NCBI GenBank assembly: GCA_013822735.1
Contig: PNKZ01000005.1
Location: 62,001-126,000, forward strand
Length of the DNA: 64,000 nt
Direction of reading: 5' to 3'
From: Pirellula sp.
GTDB taxonomy: Bacteria > Planctomycetota > Planctomycetia > Pirellulales > PNKZ01
In this document: in pieces, positions 43,434 through 54,700 of the stretch
Numbering within the stretch: the stretch's first letter is position 1
Layout of the letters: the number at the start of each line of letters is the position of its first letter
The notes under the pieces: model-generated
The model's input: the letters and a program-made list of their open reading frames with translations, nothing else
The model's database searches: none
What the model was told of the DNA's origin: nothing
Program-made: the position numbers and the translations under genes

Positions 43434-44855
43434 ATGTTTTCAGCGGTCGTCGACAACTTTGACGCTTGGCGCAAGCAGGCCCGCGGCTTGCTCGCGGCGG
43501 AGCGCGCGCCGAGCGCCGTGCGGTTCGTTGCGGCCGAGGAGACGCAGCCCAGTCTGTTCGGCGACGAGGCTGCCGAAGCAGCCGACTCCGCGAAGATCAC
43601 GGAGCTGAATAGCCCGCCCCGTCGCGTACCGCCGGCCTTCTTAGACCTGGCCAAGCACGTCGCCTGCCATCGCACGCCCGGTCGTTGGAACGAGCTTTAT
43701 CGTTTGCTCTGGCGACTCACGCACGACGAGCCGCGTCTGCTCGAGGTGGCGACCGACGACGACGTCCATCTGCTGCGCACGAAAGAAAAACAAGTGACGC
43801 GCGACGTGCACAAGATGAAGGCGTTCGTTCGTTTTCGTCGCGTGGAAACGCCCGACGGCGAGCGTTACGTGGCGTGGCATCGGCCCGACCATCGCGTACT
43901 ACCGCTCGTCGCGCCGTTTTTCTCGCGGCGCTTTCGCGAAATGCATTGGACGGTCATGACCCCCGATGCGACGGCCGTGTGGGACGGCGAACAATTGCAC
44001 TACGGCCCGGGAGCGAACTCCGCGGCGGCGCCGCAAGGAGACGCGCTCGAAGAACTCTGGCGCACGTACTACGCCGGCATTTTCAATCCGGCCCGAATCA
44101 AGCTGAAGATGATGCGGCGCGAAATGCCGGTGCGGCATTGGGCCACGCTTCCGGAAACGACGATCATTCCGGAGCTTTTGGCCGCTGCACCGCGACGCGT
44201 CGAGGCAATGGTCCGCGCCGCGGCCGCGGCCGCTCCCGGCGCGGCGGCATACCTGCCCGAGGCCCGCGATTGGGCGAGCCTGGCGGCGGCGGCGGCCGGC
44301 TGCCGCGGTTGCGATTTACACGCGCGGGCCACGCAAACCGTGTTCGGCGTCGGCAATCCTCGCGCACGCATCGTGCTGGTCGGCGAACAGCCGGGCGACC
44401 AAGAAGATCGGGCCGGACGACCGTTTATCGGACCCGCCGGCGAAGTGCTCGACGGAGCGTTGCGACAGGCCGGCCTCGCGCGCGAGGAACTTTATCTCAC
44501 GAACGCCGTGAAGCATTTTCATTGGCAGCCGCAAGGGACGCGACGGTTGCACAAGAAGCCTCCGGCCCGAGCCGAAGCGGCTTGCCGACCCTGGCTGGCG
44601 GCGGAGCTCGACGCCGTCGGACCGAAGGCGATCGTCTGCTTGGGTGCCACGGCCGCGCAAGCGGTTCTCGGTCGCGATGCCGGCAAAGCGCGCGAGCGCG
44701 GCGTGTGGCAACGCTCGCGCTATTGCGAGCGGACCCTCGTCACCTGGCATCCGGCGGCAATCCTCCGCGCGCCCGATGCTCCGGCCGCGGCACGCATGCG
44801 CGCCGACCTCGTGCGCCATTTGCAAATGGCACAGGACGAAGCCGGCATTTCGTAG
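43434..44855 (+). CDS. TIGR03915-UdgX fusion, uracil-DNA binding/repair protein
   Basis: A 473-residue fusion; ATG 43434 with AGGA upstream, 20 bases after the radical SAM gene. Residues 1-260 are the TIGR03915/DUF4130 domain: LLRTKEKQVTRDVHKMKAFVRFR, PFFSRRFREMHWTVMTPD and LWRTYYAGIFNPARIKLKMMRREMPVRHW. Residues 285-473 are a UdgX-type uracil-DNA glycosylase: CRGCDLHARATQTVFGVG, GEQPGDQEDRAGRPFIGPAGEVLD and NAVKHFHWQP. The segment TRRLHKKPPARAE carries the loop whose His in mycobacterial UdgX bonds covalently to DNA after uracil excision (KRRIH there, TRRLH here). TWHPAAILRAP is the last catalytic motif. Both genes are probably cotranscribed. Confidence 0.92.
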   Translation: MFSAVVDNFDAWRKQARGLLAAERAPSAVRFVAAEETQPSLFGDEAAEAADSAKITELNSPPRRVPPAFLDLAKHVACHRTPGRWNELYRLLWRLTHDEPRLLEVATDDDVHLLRTKEKQVTRDVHKMKAFVRFRRVETPDGERYVAWHRPDHRVLPLVAPFFSRRFREMHWTVMTPDATAVWDGEQLHYGPGANSAAAPQGDALEELWRTYYAGIFNPARIKLKMMRREMPVRHWATLPETTIIPELLAAAPRRVEAMVRAAAAAAPGAAAYLPEARDWASLAAAAAGCRGCDLHARATQTVFGVGNPRARIVLVGEQPGDQEDRAGRPFIGPAGEVLDGALRQAGLAREELYLTNAVKHFHWQPQGTRRLHKKPPARAEAACRPWLAAELDAVGPKAIVCLGATAAQAVLGRDAGKARERGVWQRSRYCERTLVTWHPAAILRAPDAPAAARMRADLVRHLQMAQDEAGIS

Positions 44856-44986
44856 CAATGCGTCGGTGGATGATCGGGTGCCTGGCGCTGGAGCCGAAGG
44901 CGAAGCCCCAGTGGTTCGACGTTCCCGCGACCCAAATCTTTTGGAACTGGGGCATCTCTTTGGTTCTGCCCCAGCCGCCCGGCGCG

Positions 44987-45006
44987 CTTGTGAAACGTTT
45001 CACAAG
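44987..45006. promoter_or_regulatory. Perfect Rex-type operator upstream of the CBS-korAB operon
   Basis: CTTGTGAAACGTTTCACAAG is a perfect 20-bp palindrome that contains the Rex consensus TTGTGAANNNNTTCACAA without mismatch. Rex represses fermentation and redox genes and lets go when NADH/NAD+ is high. It lies 142 bases before the GTG of the first gene of the korAB operon. LacI-type repressors can bind TGAAACGTTTCA-like sites, so this is the alternative. A rex gene is not in the window. Confidence 0.75.
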
Positions 45007-45148
45007 CTGCTCCGCTCACGCGCCTATTTGGCGCGGCGGAATTTTCTTGCTCATCGTCGGCGTGCGGCAGTACGTTGAACGTGCTCGGTTGTCTTTCTGA
45101 CGGGAGCGCGGTCGTTCGACCATTTCTTGCTGCTACGGAGGTGCCGCC

Positions 45149-45610
45149 GTGGATGTGCGCGTCAAACTTGCTTTGGAATGCGTCGACGAGGCCGATCCGA
45201 TTCCGGCCCGATGCGTCGCTCCGCAGACCAGCCTGCGGGAAGCGTTCGCCGTGTTGGAAGAAAATCACGGCGGCGCGCTGGTGTGCCACGAGGGAATGCT
45301 CGTCGGCATCTTCACGGAGCGCGACGCGCTCCGCGCCTTGGCGCATGAGACGCCGCTGGAGACGCCGATCGGCACGCTGATGACGGTGTCGCCGGTCACC
45401 GCGCGCACCAGCACGTCGATCGCCGCGGCCGTGCGCAAGATGGCGGTCGGCGGTTATCGCCGGATGCCGATTCTCGACAACGACAATCGCCCGGTCGGCG
45501 TCGTGACGACCTCGGGACTCGTGCATTACCTCGTCGATCAGTTTGCCCGCACCATTTACAACCTGCCGCCGACGTCGACCGTCGCGGCGCCGGAACAGGA
45601 AGGAGCTTAA
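45149..45610 (+). CDS. CBS-domain pair protein
   Basis: A 153-residue protein starting at GTG 45149 (GGAGGT 45137-45142, 6 bases upstream). Two CBS motifs are visible: RCVAPQTSLREAFAVLEENHGGALVCHEGMLVGIFTERDALR (residues 20-65) and TVSPVTARTSTSIAAAVRKMAVGGYRRMPILDNDNRPVGVVTTSGLVHYL (80-130). Pairs of CBS repeats form a Bateman module that usually binds adenine nucleotides (ATP, AMP, SAM). It begins the run to korA, korB and a second CBS gene, so it probably senses energy state for the 2-oxoacid oxidoreductase; this is inference. Confidence 0.88.
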   Translation: MDVRVKLALECVDEADPIPARCVAPQTSLREAFAVLEENHGGALVCHEGMLVGIFTERDALRALAHETPLETPIGTLMTVSPVTARTSTSIAAAVRKMAVGGYRRMPILDNDNRPVGVVTTSGLVHYLVDQFARTIYNLPPTSTVAAPEQEGA

Positions 45611-45693
45611 CGGAGAAAATGCTGAATGCGGACTGCTGAATGCTGAAAGAAGAAGATCGCATCGCCCACCAAGATCTTTGAAAGCATGGTCCT

Positions 45694-47597
45694 ATGCCTA
45701 CCGCTACACCTTCGCCTGCCGGAGCATCTGAAACCGCTCGGCCTGTGCCGGTTACGGAGTTGTCCGACGCCACGGTTCGCTTTTGCGGCGACTCCGGCGA
45801 CGGGATGCAACTCGCCGGCACGCAGCTCACCAACACGTCGGCCTTGCTCGGCAACGACATCGCGACATTTCCCGATTTCCCCGCCGAGATTCGCGCGCCG
45901 CGCGGCACCAAGGCCGGCGTCTCCGGCTTTCAGGTCCACTTCGCGGGGAGCGACATTTACACGCCCGGCGATCAGGTCGACGCGCTCGTGGCGATGAACC
46001 CGGCCGCGCTGGCGACGAACCTGAGCGACCTCGTCCCCGCCGGCATTCTGATCGTCGATCGCGATGAATTCGAAGAGAAGAATCTCAAGCCGGCCGGCTA
46101 CGCGAAAAATCCGCTCGAAGACGGCTCGCTGGCGAAGTACCGGTTGTTTCCGATCGACATTACGCGGCTCACCCGGCAAGCGGTGGAAGACTTGGAGCTC
46201 GGCACGAAGGAGAGCGACCGCTGTCGCAACTTCTTCGCAATGGGGCTGATCTTCTGGCTCTACGAACGGCCGCTCGAGCCGACGCTCCGCTATATCGACG
46301 CGAAGTTTTCCAAGAAGCCGAAGGTGGCCGAAGCGAACCGCCGCGCGCTCAAAGCCGGCTACCACTACGGCGACACCACCGAGGCGTTCGCCGGGCGCTA
46401 CCATGTGTCGAAGGCCGCGATGCCGCCGGGCCGCTATCGCAACATCATGGGGAACGAAGCCCTGGCCTACGGGCTCATCGCCGCCGCGCAGCAGAGCGGG
46501 TGCGAGCTGTTTCTCTCGACCTATCCGATCACGCCGGCGAGCGACATTCTGCATGAGCTGGCGCGACATAAGAACTTCGGCGTGCGGACGTTTCAGGCCG
46601 AAGACGAGATCGCGGCGGTCACCGCAGCGCTCGGCGCTGCCTTTGGCGGGGCGATGGGGGTCACCAGCTCCAGCGGGCCCGGCATCGCGCTCAAGCAGGA
46701 GGGGATCGGCCTGGGCGTCATGACCGAGCTGCCGTTGATCGTGATCAACGTGCAGCGCGGCGGCCCCAGCACCGGGTTGCCCACGAAGACCGAACAGGCC
46801 GACTTGCTGCAAGTGCTCTTCGGTCGCAACGGCGAGTGCCCGGTGCCGATCGTGGCGGCGCGGAGTCCGGCCGATTGTTTCGACGCGGCGCAAGAAGCGT
46901 GGCGGCTGGCCGTGCGCTTCATGACCCCCGTGTTCCTGCTCTCCGACGGCTACATCGCCAACGGGAGCGAGCCGTGGTTAGTGCCCGACCCGACCAAGCT
47001 GCCGAAGATCGAAGTGAAGCATCCGCGCGCCGAGGATTACGGTGCGGCGGCCGACGGCCGCGTCTTCCAACCGTACGAGCGCGACCAGCGGCTGGCCCGA
47101 CCTTGGGCGCTGCCCGGCACCCCGGGACTCATGCACCGGATCGGCGGGTTGGAGAAGCAAGACGTCACCGGCAACGTCAATTACGAGCCGGCCAACCATG
47201 AGCACATGGTGCATCAACGGGCCAAGAAGATCGCCGGAATCGCGCAAGACATCCCGCCGCAAGCGATCGACGGCCCGGACTGCGGCGACTTGCTCGTGGT
47301 GAGTTGGGGCGGCACGTACGGGGCCTGCGCCACGGCCGTGCACCAAGCGCAAGCCGCCGGCCTTTCGGTGGCGCATGCCCATCTGCGGTACTTGAATCCG
47401 CTGCCGGCCAACCTCGGCGAATTGCTCGGGCGCTACAAGCAGGTGCTCGTGCCGGAATTGAATCTGGGGCAGCTGCGGCTGCTGTTGCGCGGCACGTTCT
47501 TAGTCGACGCGATCGGACTCAACAAAGTGCAAGGGCGTCCGTTCCACGTCGGTGAGATCGTACAAAAAATTCAAGAGGTCATCTTGGGAGGTGTGCG

Positions 47598-47601
<4 letters not shown>
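45694..47601 (+). CDS. korA: 2-oxoacid:ferredoxin oxidoreductase alpha (gamma-alpha fusion) subunit
   Basis: A 635-residue subunit, ATG 45694. Residues 25-215 are the gamma domain ([45 protein letters not shown]). Residues 240-620 are the alpha domain: [69 protein letters not shown] and [22 protein letters not shown], all typical of KorA/PorA. It oxidises 2-oxoglutarate or another 2-oxoacid to the acyl-CoA and reduces ferredoxin, using thiamine diphosphate bound mainly in KorB. The stop overlaps the korB start (ATGA). The substrate (2-oxoglutarate versus branched-chain) is not proven. Confidence 0.93.
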
Positions 47602-48614
<1,013 letters not shown>

Positions 48615-48621
48615 TGCAAGA

Positions 48622-48712
48622 AGTGGTGAGTGGCGAGTGATGGGTGGTGAGCAAAGTACAGCCGACGGCTAGTGCATGTTTCTCGCCACTCACCACTCAT
48701 CACTCGCCACCA
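48622..48712. repeat. 'gtggtgagtggcgagtg' inverted repeat
   Basis: About 48622-48653 (agtggtgagtggcgagtgat...) and 48678-48710 (ctcgccactcaccactcatc...) are roughly inverted copies that would form a long hairpin between korB and the second CBS gene. Related sequence occurs at 16157-16182 and inside nagA (33694-33722). Confidence 0.65.
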
Positions 48713-48753
48713 AAAATACACACATCGATACGACGATCTCGGGAGTTTCAGCC

Positions 48754-49275
48754 ATGACCAAATGTTGTTACTGCGGCAGCGTGAACCTGGAAGGGGCCGA
48801 CGTGTGCGAGCAATGTCTCGAACCGCTCGGCGAACAAAGTTTCGGGACGACCGACACGGAGATGCAGCGCTCGCTGCTGCACGATCGCGTGGTGCTGCTC
48901 TTGCCGCGCCGGCCGATCATCGTGACCCCGGGGCTGACGGTGCGCGAGGTGTTGCAAACGATGGTCGAGCGGACGATCGGCTGCGTCCTTGTGGTCGACG
49001 AAGGACAACTGATCGGCATCTTCACGGAGCGCGACGCGGTGACGCGGATCGGCGTCAACGCCGAACGGTTCGCCGACCGGCCGATCTTCGAATTCATGAC
49101 GCCGACGCCGGAGTCGGTCGAAGCCGATGCGCAGATTGCGTTCGCGCTCCAAAAAATGGACGTCGGCGGCTATCGCCACCTGCCGGTGATGTCGGCAGGC
49201 CGGATCGTCGGCGTGATCTCGATCCGCGATATCTTGCAGTACTTGGCGCGGCACTTGGAAGTGGTGGAGTATTAG
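48754..49275 (+). CDS. Zinc-ribbon plus CBS-domain pair protein
   Basis: A 173-residue protein, ATG 48754 with CGGGAG 8 bases upstream. The N-terminal MTKCCYCGSVNLEGADVCEQC is a four-cysteine zinc ribbon. Two CBS repeats follow: PIIVTPGLTVREVLQTMVERTIGCVLVVDEGQLIGIFTERDAVTRIG and TPESVEADAQIAFALQKMDVGGYRHLPVMSAGRIVGVISIRDILQYLARHL. It closely resembles the CBS protein encoded before korA (GIFTERDA and KMxVGGYR are shared), so the two may be paralogues. Placed directly after korB, it completes a CBS-korA-korB-CBS set. Confidence 0.88.
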   Translation: MTKCCYCGSVNLEGADVCEQCLEPLGEQSFGTTDTEMQRSLLHDRVVLLLPRRPIIVTPGLTVREVLQTMVERTIGCVLVVDEGQLIGIFTERDAVTRIGVNAERFADRPIFEFMTPTPESVEADAQIAFALQKMDVGGYRHLPVMSAGRIVGVISIRDILQYLARHLEVVEY

Positions 49276-49296
49276 TCGACTGCTTCGCGTCGGCGG

Positions 49297-50349
49297 CTAC
49301 TTCGTTCCTTCGAGCACGCCGCAGTGGATGGCTGTCGGCGTGTGGGCGCCGGGGGTTAAGCCGGCGTCTGCGAGCATCGCGCGGTACTCGGCCTGGCTGT
49401 AGGCGCGCCCTTCGGTGAGCGTGAAGAGTGCGGCCGAGTAGAGGGCGATCGGCAACGGGCCGTCGAGCGCGTCGTTCAGGAAGACGTCGTGGATCCAGAG
49501 CTTGCCGCCCGGTCGCAAAGCCGCCGCCGCGCGACGCACGAGCGTGCGGCACTCCGGCAGGTCCCAGTCGTGCAGGATGTTCGAGAGCAGCACCAGATCG
49601 CAACCGATCGGCAACGGATCGACGAACATATCGCCGGGGGACAGCTGCACGCGGTCCGTCACGCCGTATTCCGCCGCCATTTCCGCAGCCACCTTCAAGA
49701 CCTCGGGCCGATCGAACACCACGGCCTGCAACTCGGAGCTCTGCTGCACGAGCGCGATGGAGTAAATGCCGGTGCCGCCGCCGAGGTCCAAGAGCGTTCG
49801 CGCGCCGGCGGTCGACAAGTTCGCGGCGAGCGCCGGTGCGACGTTCTTCGCGCGGCCGGCGAGCGCGACCGTTAAGTGCCGGGCCTGCGCTTCGTGCTCC
49901 ATCGCCGACGGCGTCCCTTCGCGATAGATGAACGCCGCGCCGTCGTCGCTCTTGTCGCTAGTTCCCCAAGGGCGATTGGTTCGCAATCGCTCGACCATGC
50001 CGACGACGCCGGGACTTTCGGCCGCGAGACCGACGTAGTCGCCGACATAGAACGCCCCGCCGGCGAGGAGATGTTCGCGCGCGAGATCGGTCAGCGCAAA
50101 TCGCTGCGCCGCGTCAACCGCCAACAGCCCCATGGCCCGGAGTGCGGTGGTGAGCACGGTCGCCGGCCGCGCGGCCAGCCCCAGTGCGCCGGCCAGCGCA
50201 TCGAACGCCAGCGGCCCGGCCGCCAACGTATCAAAGACCCGCAAGTGCGCAACGGCCGCGGTGAGCAGCTCGGTGCCGTAGGCGCCGCGGAAGTGTTCGA
50301 AGATCGGCGTCGGATCGACGGCGGAGAGTTCGAGAGCGCTGCGGGTCAC
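49297..50349 (-). CDS. SAM-dependent O-methyltransferase (acetylserotonin/hydroxyindole type)
   Basis: A 350-residue methyltransferase starting at GTG 50349, which overlaps the stop of the upstream zincin gene (GTGA). The N-terminal half is a winged-helix dimerisation domain (TELLTAAVAHLRVFDTLAAGPLAFDALAGALGL) and the C-terminal half the Rossmann domain: LLDLGGGTGIYSIALVQ binds SAM, then VVFDRPEVLKVA, LSPGDMFVDPLPIGCDLVLLSNILHDW and LRPGGKLWIHDVFL. SNILHDW holds the position of the catalytic His in this class of O-methyltransferases. The substrate is unknown. No polyketide or isoprenoid cluster is beside it. Confidence 0.88.
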   Translation of the reverse strand: MTRSALELSAVDPTPIFEHFRGAYGTELLTAAVAHLRVFDTLAAGPLAFDALAGALGLAARPATVLTTALRAMGLLAVDAAQRFALTDLAREHLLAGGAFYVGDYVGLAAESPGVVGMVERLRTNRPWGTSDKSDDGAAFIYREGTPSAMEHEAQARHLTVALAGRAKNVAPALAANLSTAGARTLLDLGGGTGIYSIALVQQSSELQAVVFDRPEVLKVAAEMAAEYGVTDRVQLSPGDMFVDPLPIGCDLVLLSNILHDWDLPECRTLVRRAAAALRPGGKLWIHDVFLNDALDGPLPIALYSAALFTLTEGRAYSQAEYRAMLADAGLTPGAHTPTAIHCGVLEGTK

Positions 50350-51173
50350 GGCAGTTTGCCCCAGGTCTTTTCGAGGATGGCGTGAGCTCGCGGATCGTGC
50401 TGCATGAGTTCGCCGCGGACGAAGGGATAGAAGTCGTTCGTACCGAAGTAGGCTTCCGAGAGTTCGGCGAAGTATTCCATCGGCGTCGTGAGGGCGTAGT
50501 GCTTCGTCTTGTGGCCGTGGATGTGGAGCACGTCGTCGTAGGTGCCGCCGGCTTTGGCCGCTTCGTAGGCGGCGCGGATTTCTTTGTCGTCGAAGCCGAG
50601 AACTTGGTCGTGGTAGGCGTGAGCCAACTCGTGCAACACGCACCAGGGCTGCGTCCGTTGATGGCGCAGGCCGACGAAGCGTTCGGCGCTTGGAATGTGG
50701 AAGCACTTCTCCAAGTCGACGGCGTAGCCGTTGGTGCGCAACCATTCGGCGCTCGGGTGATATTGCATGCTCGTGAGCCGGCCATGGTCGAGATCGACGA
50801 CGATGTTCACGCGACGGAGCCGCTCGAGTTGTTGCTGCGGCGCGAGCTCGGAGATTTCATAGAGCTTGTCGCGGAGCAAGCGCTCGGCGCGCCGGCCGAG
50901 TTCGCCGGCGGGGCCTGTGAGGAGGCGCTTGTCGACCCGCACGCGCCAACCTTCGATGGTCTTCTCTTCGCGCTCGATCGTTGGGGGCGTGTCGGGCGCT
51001 TGTTTCTTCTTCGGCTCAGCCTTCTTGGTCTCTTTCTCGGCGGGCTTTTCCTGGACGGCCTTTTCGGCAACCGGCGGCTTCGGCGATTCGGTCGGGCCGT
51101 CGGCGGCCGCGGAAATGCTCGCCAGGCTGATGCACGTCAGGATCCACATTCCAAAAGGGGCGAGCGTGCGCAT
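50346..51173 (-). CDS. Secreted zinc metallopeptidase-like protein
   Basis: A 275-residue exported protein; ATG 51173, with AGGAG 9 bases upstream. The signal peptide is MRTLAPFGMWILTCISLASISAAA. A Lys/Glu/Pro linker (residues 25-75) leads to a domain with WCVLHELAHAYHDQVLG, an HExxH zincin motif with a third potential ligand in PMEYFAELSEAYFG. MQYHPSAEWLRTNGY and TNDFYPFVRGELMQHDP are typical of a planctomycete and verrucomicrobial family of uncharacterised zincins. Substrate unknown. The overlap with the methyltransferase gene suggests cotranscription; a longer frame upstream runs into the small membrane protein and is rejected. Confidence 0.82.
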   Translation of the reverse strand: MRTLAPFGMWILTCISLASISAAADGPTESPKPPVAEKAVQEKPAEKETKKAEPKKKQAPDTPPTIEREEKTIEGWRVRVDKRLLTGPAGELGRRAERLLRDKLYEISELAPQQQLERLRRVNIVVDLDHGRLTSMQYHPSAEWLRTNGYAVDLEKCFHIPSAERFVGLRHQRTQPWCVLHELAHAYHDQVLGFDDKEIRAAYEAAKAGGTYDDVLHIHGHKTKHYALTTPMEYFAELSEAYFGTNDFYPFVRGELMQHDPRAHAILEKTWGKLP

Positions 51174-51258
51174 CGGCGGAGTCTCCTGGGGGGCGGGTCG
51201 GGCTTCGGCGCTCTCTACTTCGGCTCTGTCTACTTGGGCTCTGTCGCTTGGGCCCGGC

Positions 51259-51474
51259 TTACGTTTGATCGGCTTCCGCGTCGTCGTGCTCGCGCTGGAG
51301 CCGGCGGCTTCGGCTGCGGAGCATGACGAGCCAGAAACCAAGGAACGCGACGGTACATCCCAGCACCATCAGCGGCCGGCGAACGTCGTGGTTGAAGTAG
51401 TAGGCGCCCACGGCGTGGAACGTTCCCCAAGCCAGCACGCCGAGAATAATCAGCACGATCAGACGTACGTTCAT
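51259..51474 (-). CDS. Small two-helix membrane protein
   Basis: A 71-residue protein, ATG 51474 (MNVRLIVLIILGVLAWGTFH). Two hydrophobic segments (residues 4-24 and 34-52) are joined by a short loop (YYFNHDVRRP), and the tail is charged (RSRSRRLQREHDDAEADQT). No family recognised. It lies 85 bases upstream of the zincin gene on the same strand, so it may belong to that transcript. The coding nature is supported only by the plausible two-helix shape and conserved-looking start. Confidence 0.55.
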   Translation of the reverse strand: MNVRLIVLIILGVLAWGTFHAVGAYYFNHDVRRPLMVLGCTVAFLGFWLVMLRSRSRRLQREHDDAEADQT

Positions 51475-51781
51475 GCCGGCAATGTTTCGCTGGGAGCGGC
51501 GGCGGGCGGGGAAACGGCCGCGAACTCATGTGTCGCAGGGCCGGCGGACGCTTGTATCGTAGTCGAACCCGAGCGAACGAAAACGGGGGCGGTTGCGAAA
51601 AGTCCCCCCGGAGCGGGCTGCTTCGTCCGGCCGCCGGCCGGAAAAACCCCGTTCGTCGGGGCGATTGTCGGGAATGGTTCGGAGCCCGACTGCGTCTAGA
51701 ATGGTAGAATAGCGATACTCCCGCCCCTATGGCGGGCGTCACATCTTCCACCCCGATACTTCAACACCGGGTAGCTACGGC

Positions 51782-54700
51782 ATGGCGAGCGGCGCCCGCA
51801 AGTCTCCCTCGGCGACGATCGATCCGGCCCGCAGCGGTACGCACCGCGCGGTGGGCCGCGTCATTGAGTATCAGCAATACATCGACGGCCAGCTCAGCAA
51901 GACGCGGGCGCGCGTGAAGTGGGTCGACTTTTGGACGAGTCTGGTCCTGCTCGGCATCGGCGTCTTGGGCTACTTGCTCACGGCCGCGCTGATCGACCAC
52001 TGGATCATTCCCGGCGGCTTGGGTTTCTTCGGTCGGCTGTTGCTGCTTGTCGGGCTCTTGGTCGGCATCGGCGCGCACTTGGCGTTGAACTTCTTTCCGC
52101 ACGTGCTGCGCCGCGTGAATCCGGTGTACGCCGCGGCGGCCATCGAGCGCGGCCAGCCGATGAAGAACACGCTCGTCAACTTTCTGCTGCTGCGTCGACG
52201 GCCGGAGGAAGTACCGGAAGCAATGCTCGAAGCGATGAAGGAGCAAGCGGCGGTGCGGCTCTCCGGCGTGCCGGGGGATGCGCCGGTCGATCGTACGGCG
52301 CTCATTCGCTGGGGCTATGTTTTGATCGTCGTGCTCGTGGCCGCGGTGGGCTATTCTTTGGCGGGGCCGAAGGATGCGCTGCGCTCGATGGGGCGCGTAA
52401 TGGCGCCCTGGGCCGACCTCACGGCGCCGACGCGCGTGAGCATCGTCGAGCTGACGCCGGGCGACGTGGATAAACGCCGCGACGACGTCGTGGAGATCAA
52501 CCTCCGCACGCGCGGCATGCGCGCCGCCGACGTTGCCACCGTGTTCTACTCGCCGAGCGGGCTGCCGGAAGACGACATTGCCGTGCCGCTCGCGTCGGAC
52601 GACCAAATGCATTGGAAGGCCGTGCTGCCGGCCGGCGGCACCGGTCTACAACAAGATATCTTCTACTATGTACAAGTCGGCGATAGCCAGTCGCCGCGGC
52701 ATCGCGTGCGCGTGTTGGCGACGCCGGTAATCTCCGTGGCTTCGGTTCGCTATGAGTATCCGGCGTACACCGGCCTGCCGCCGCGCACGGTCGAAGGCCA
52801 AGGGGACCTCAAGGCTCTCGAAGGCACGCGCGTCGTGCTCACGGCCGATGCCAATCAGCCGATCGGCTCGGCGTACGTGGCGTTTGATCAGGCCCGCAAT
52901 AAAGATGTGGAACTCGCGCCCGATGCGAGCAAGCGCAAGGCGATCGGCAGCTTCAATCTGGGCCTGACGAAAGACCGGACGAAGCCGCTGCATGCGAGTT
53001 ACGTGCTCCGCTTCACGAACATCGACGGCCAAGAGAATCCGAAGCCGATCGAGCATCGCATCGAGGTCATGGCCGATCAGCCGCCGGAGTTGAAGGTCGC
53101 GGAACCGACGAGCCCGCCCGAGAAGGAATTGCAAGTCGCGCTCGGCGATGCGCTGCGGATTACGTTCGCGGCGCAAGACGTTGATTTCCAATTGGCGAAG
53201 TTGTCGGTCGTGTTCGAGCGGTACGGCGCGGAGTTTCGCGAAGAACAATTGCTCGTGGAGCCGCGCTATGAGCCGTTCTCCAATACGTTCGTCTTCGAGC
53301 CGGGCCGCTACGGCTTAAAGCCGGGGGACAAGCTCAACTTCCGCGGTCGTGCGAAAGACAACCGCACGCCGGAGCCGAACGTTGTGGAATCGGCCCGGTA
53401 TACGATCGTCGTCGCCGGCGGCGCGGCCGATCCGAATCAGCAACAGCCGCTACCGCCGCAGCAAGGAAATCCGCAAGATCAGCCGAAGCAGCAGCCCAAT
53501 CCGAACGAGCAAGGGCAAGGTCGCCCGCCGGAGCGCGGCGCCCCGAATCCTGATCAGCCGCCCCCTAATGGCCAACCGCAGCCCGGCGACCAGCCCCAAA
53601 ACAACCAGCCCCAAAACAACCAGCCGCAAATCGACCCCGGCAAGCAGAACCCGAACCAGCAGCCGAAGGCCGGCGAACAGCAACCCGGTCAGCCGCAGCC
53701 GGGCCAAGACGGCCGGCCGCAGGACCCGAGCGCGCCTCAGCAACAGCCGGGCATGCCGCAGAACGGCGATCCGTCGAAGGGGCGACCGCAAGACGGCCAG
53801 CCGCAGAATGGCGACCAACGCAGCGGTGATCAGCGCAGTGGTGATCGGCAAAGCGGCGACCAACGCAACGGCGCCGCCGGCGATCAAGCCTCGGCCGGCA
53901 AGCAGCAGGAAGAGAAGCCGATCGATCCGACGGTCGACCCCGGTCGCGCCTTCGAAGAGTTGCAAAAGCATTTCGACAAACAGGCCGGCGATAAGCAAAA
54001 CAAGGACGACGCCGGCAAACAGCACGAGCAACACGCCTCGGCCGGCGACAAACAACAGCAAGATCGCCGACAGCAAGATCAGCAACCCGGCGAACAGAAG
54101 CCCGGCGAGAAACCGGGCGACCAAAAATCCGGCGAGCAACAGCCCGGCGGCATGAATCAGCAGCCGAAGAACGAAGCCGGCAAACCCAACGGCGAGAAGC
54201 AGACGGGCGAACAACAGCCTGGTGAAAAGGCCGACGGCAACTCCGGCGGGTCGAAGCCGGACCAAGGCATGACCGACAAGCACGGTCGCGACCAAGAGCC
54301 GCAGGATCAGAAAGACGGTGCAGGCAAAAGGCCGGGCGAAAAGGAAGAGCCGGGGGAGACCGGTAGCGGCAAGCGCGGCGGCTCCGGCGGCCAAGAAGGG
54401 GGCGGCAAGACCGAAGGGAACCAAGGGTCCGAAAGCGGCGGCGGCGGACAGGGCACCAATCAACAGAAGCCGAGCGACGAGAAAAACGGTAGCGCCGGCG
54501 GCACGCCGGAAGCGATGCAAAAGCAAGACGGCGCACAAGGGGCCGGCGCCGAGCAACGCCAAGGGGACAACGACGGTCAGGGTCGCGAAGTGAGCCGCAA
54601 ACCAACCGACGGCGCCGGCGCAAAGCCCGGCGATGAAAAGCAAGCAAGCGGCGACAAGCCGGAGAACATGCAAGGCGCCCAACCGACCGACAAGCCGGCC

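Noticed and set aside
48622-48712. Short repeats that might suggest a CRISPR array
   Set aside because: The repeats are unequal and inverted, without regular spacers, and no cas gene is present.
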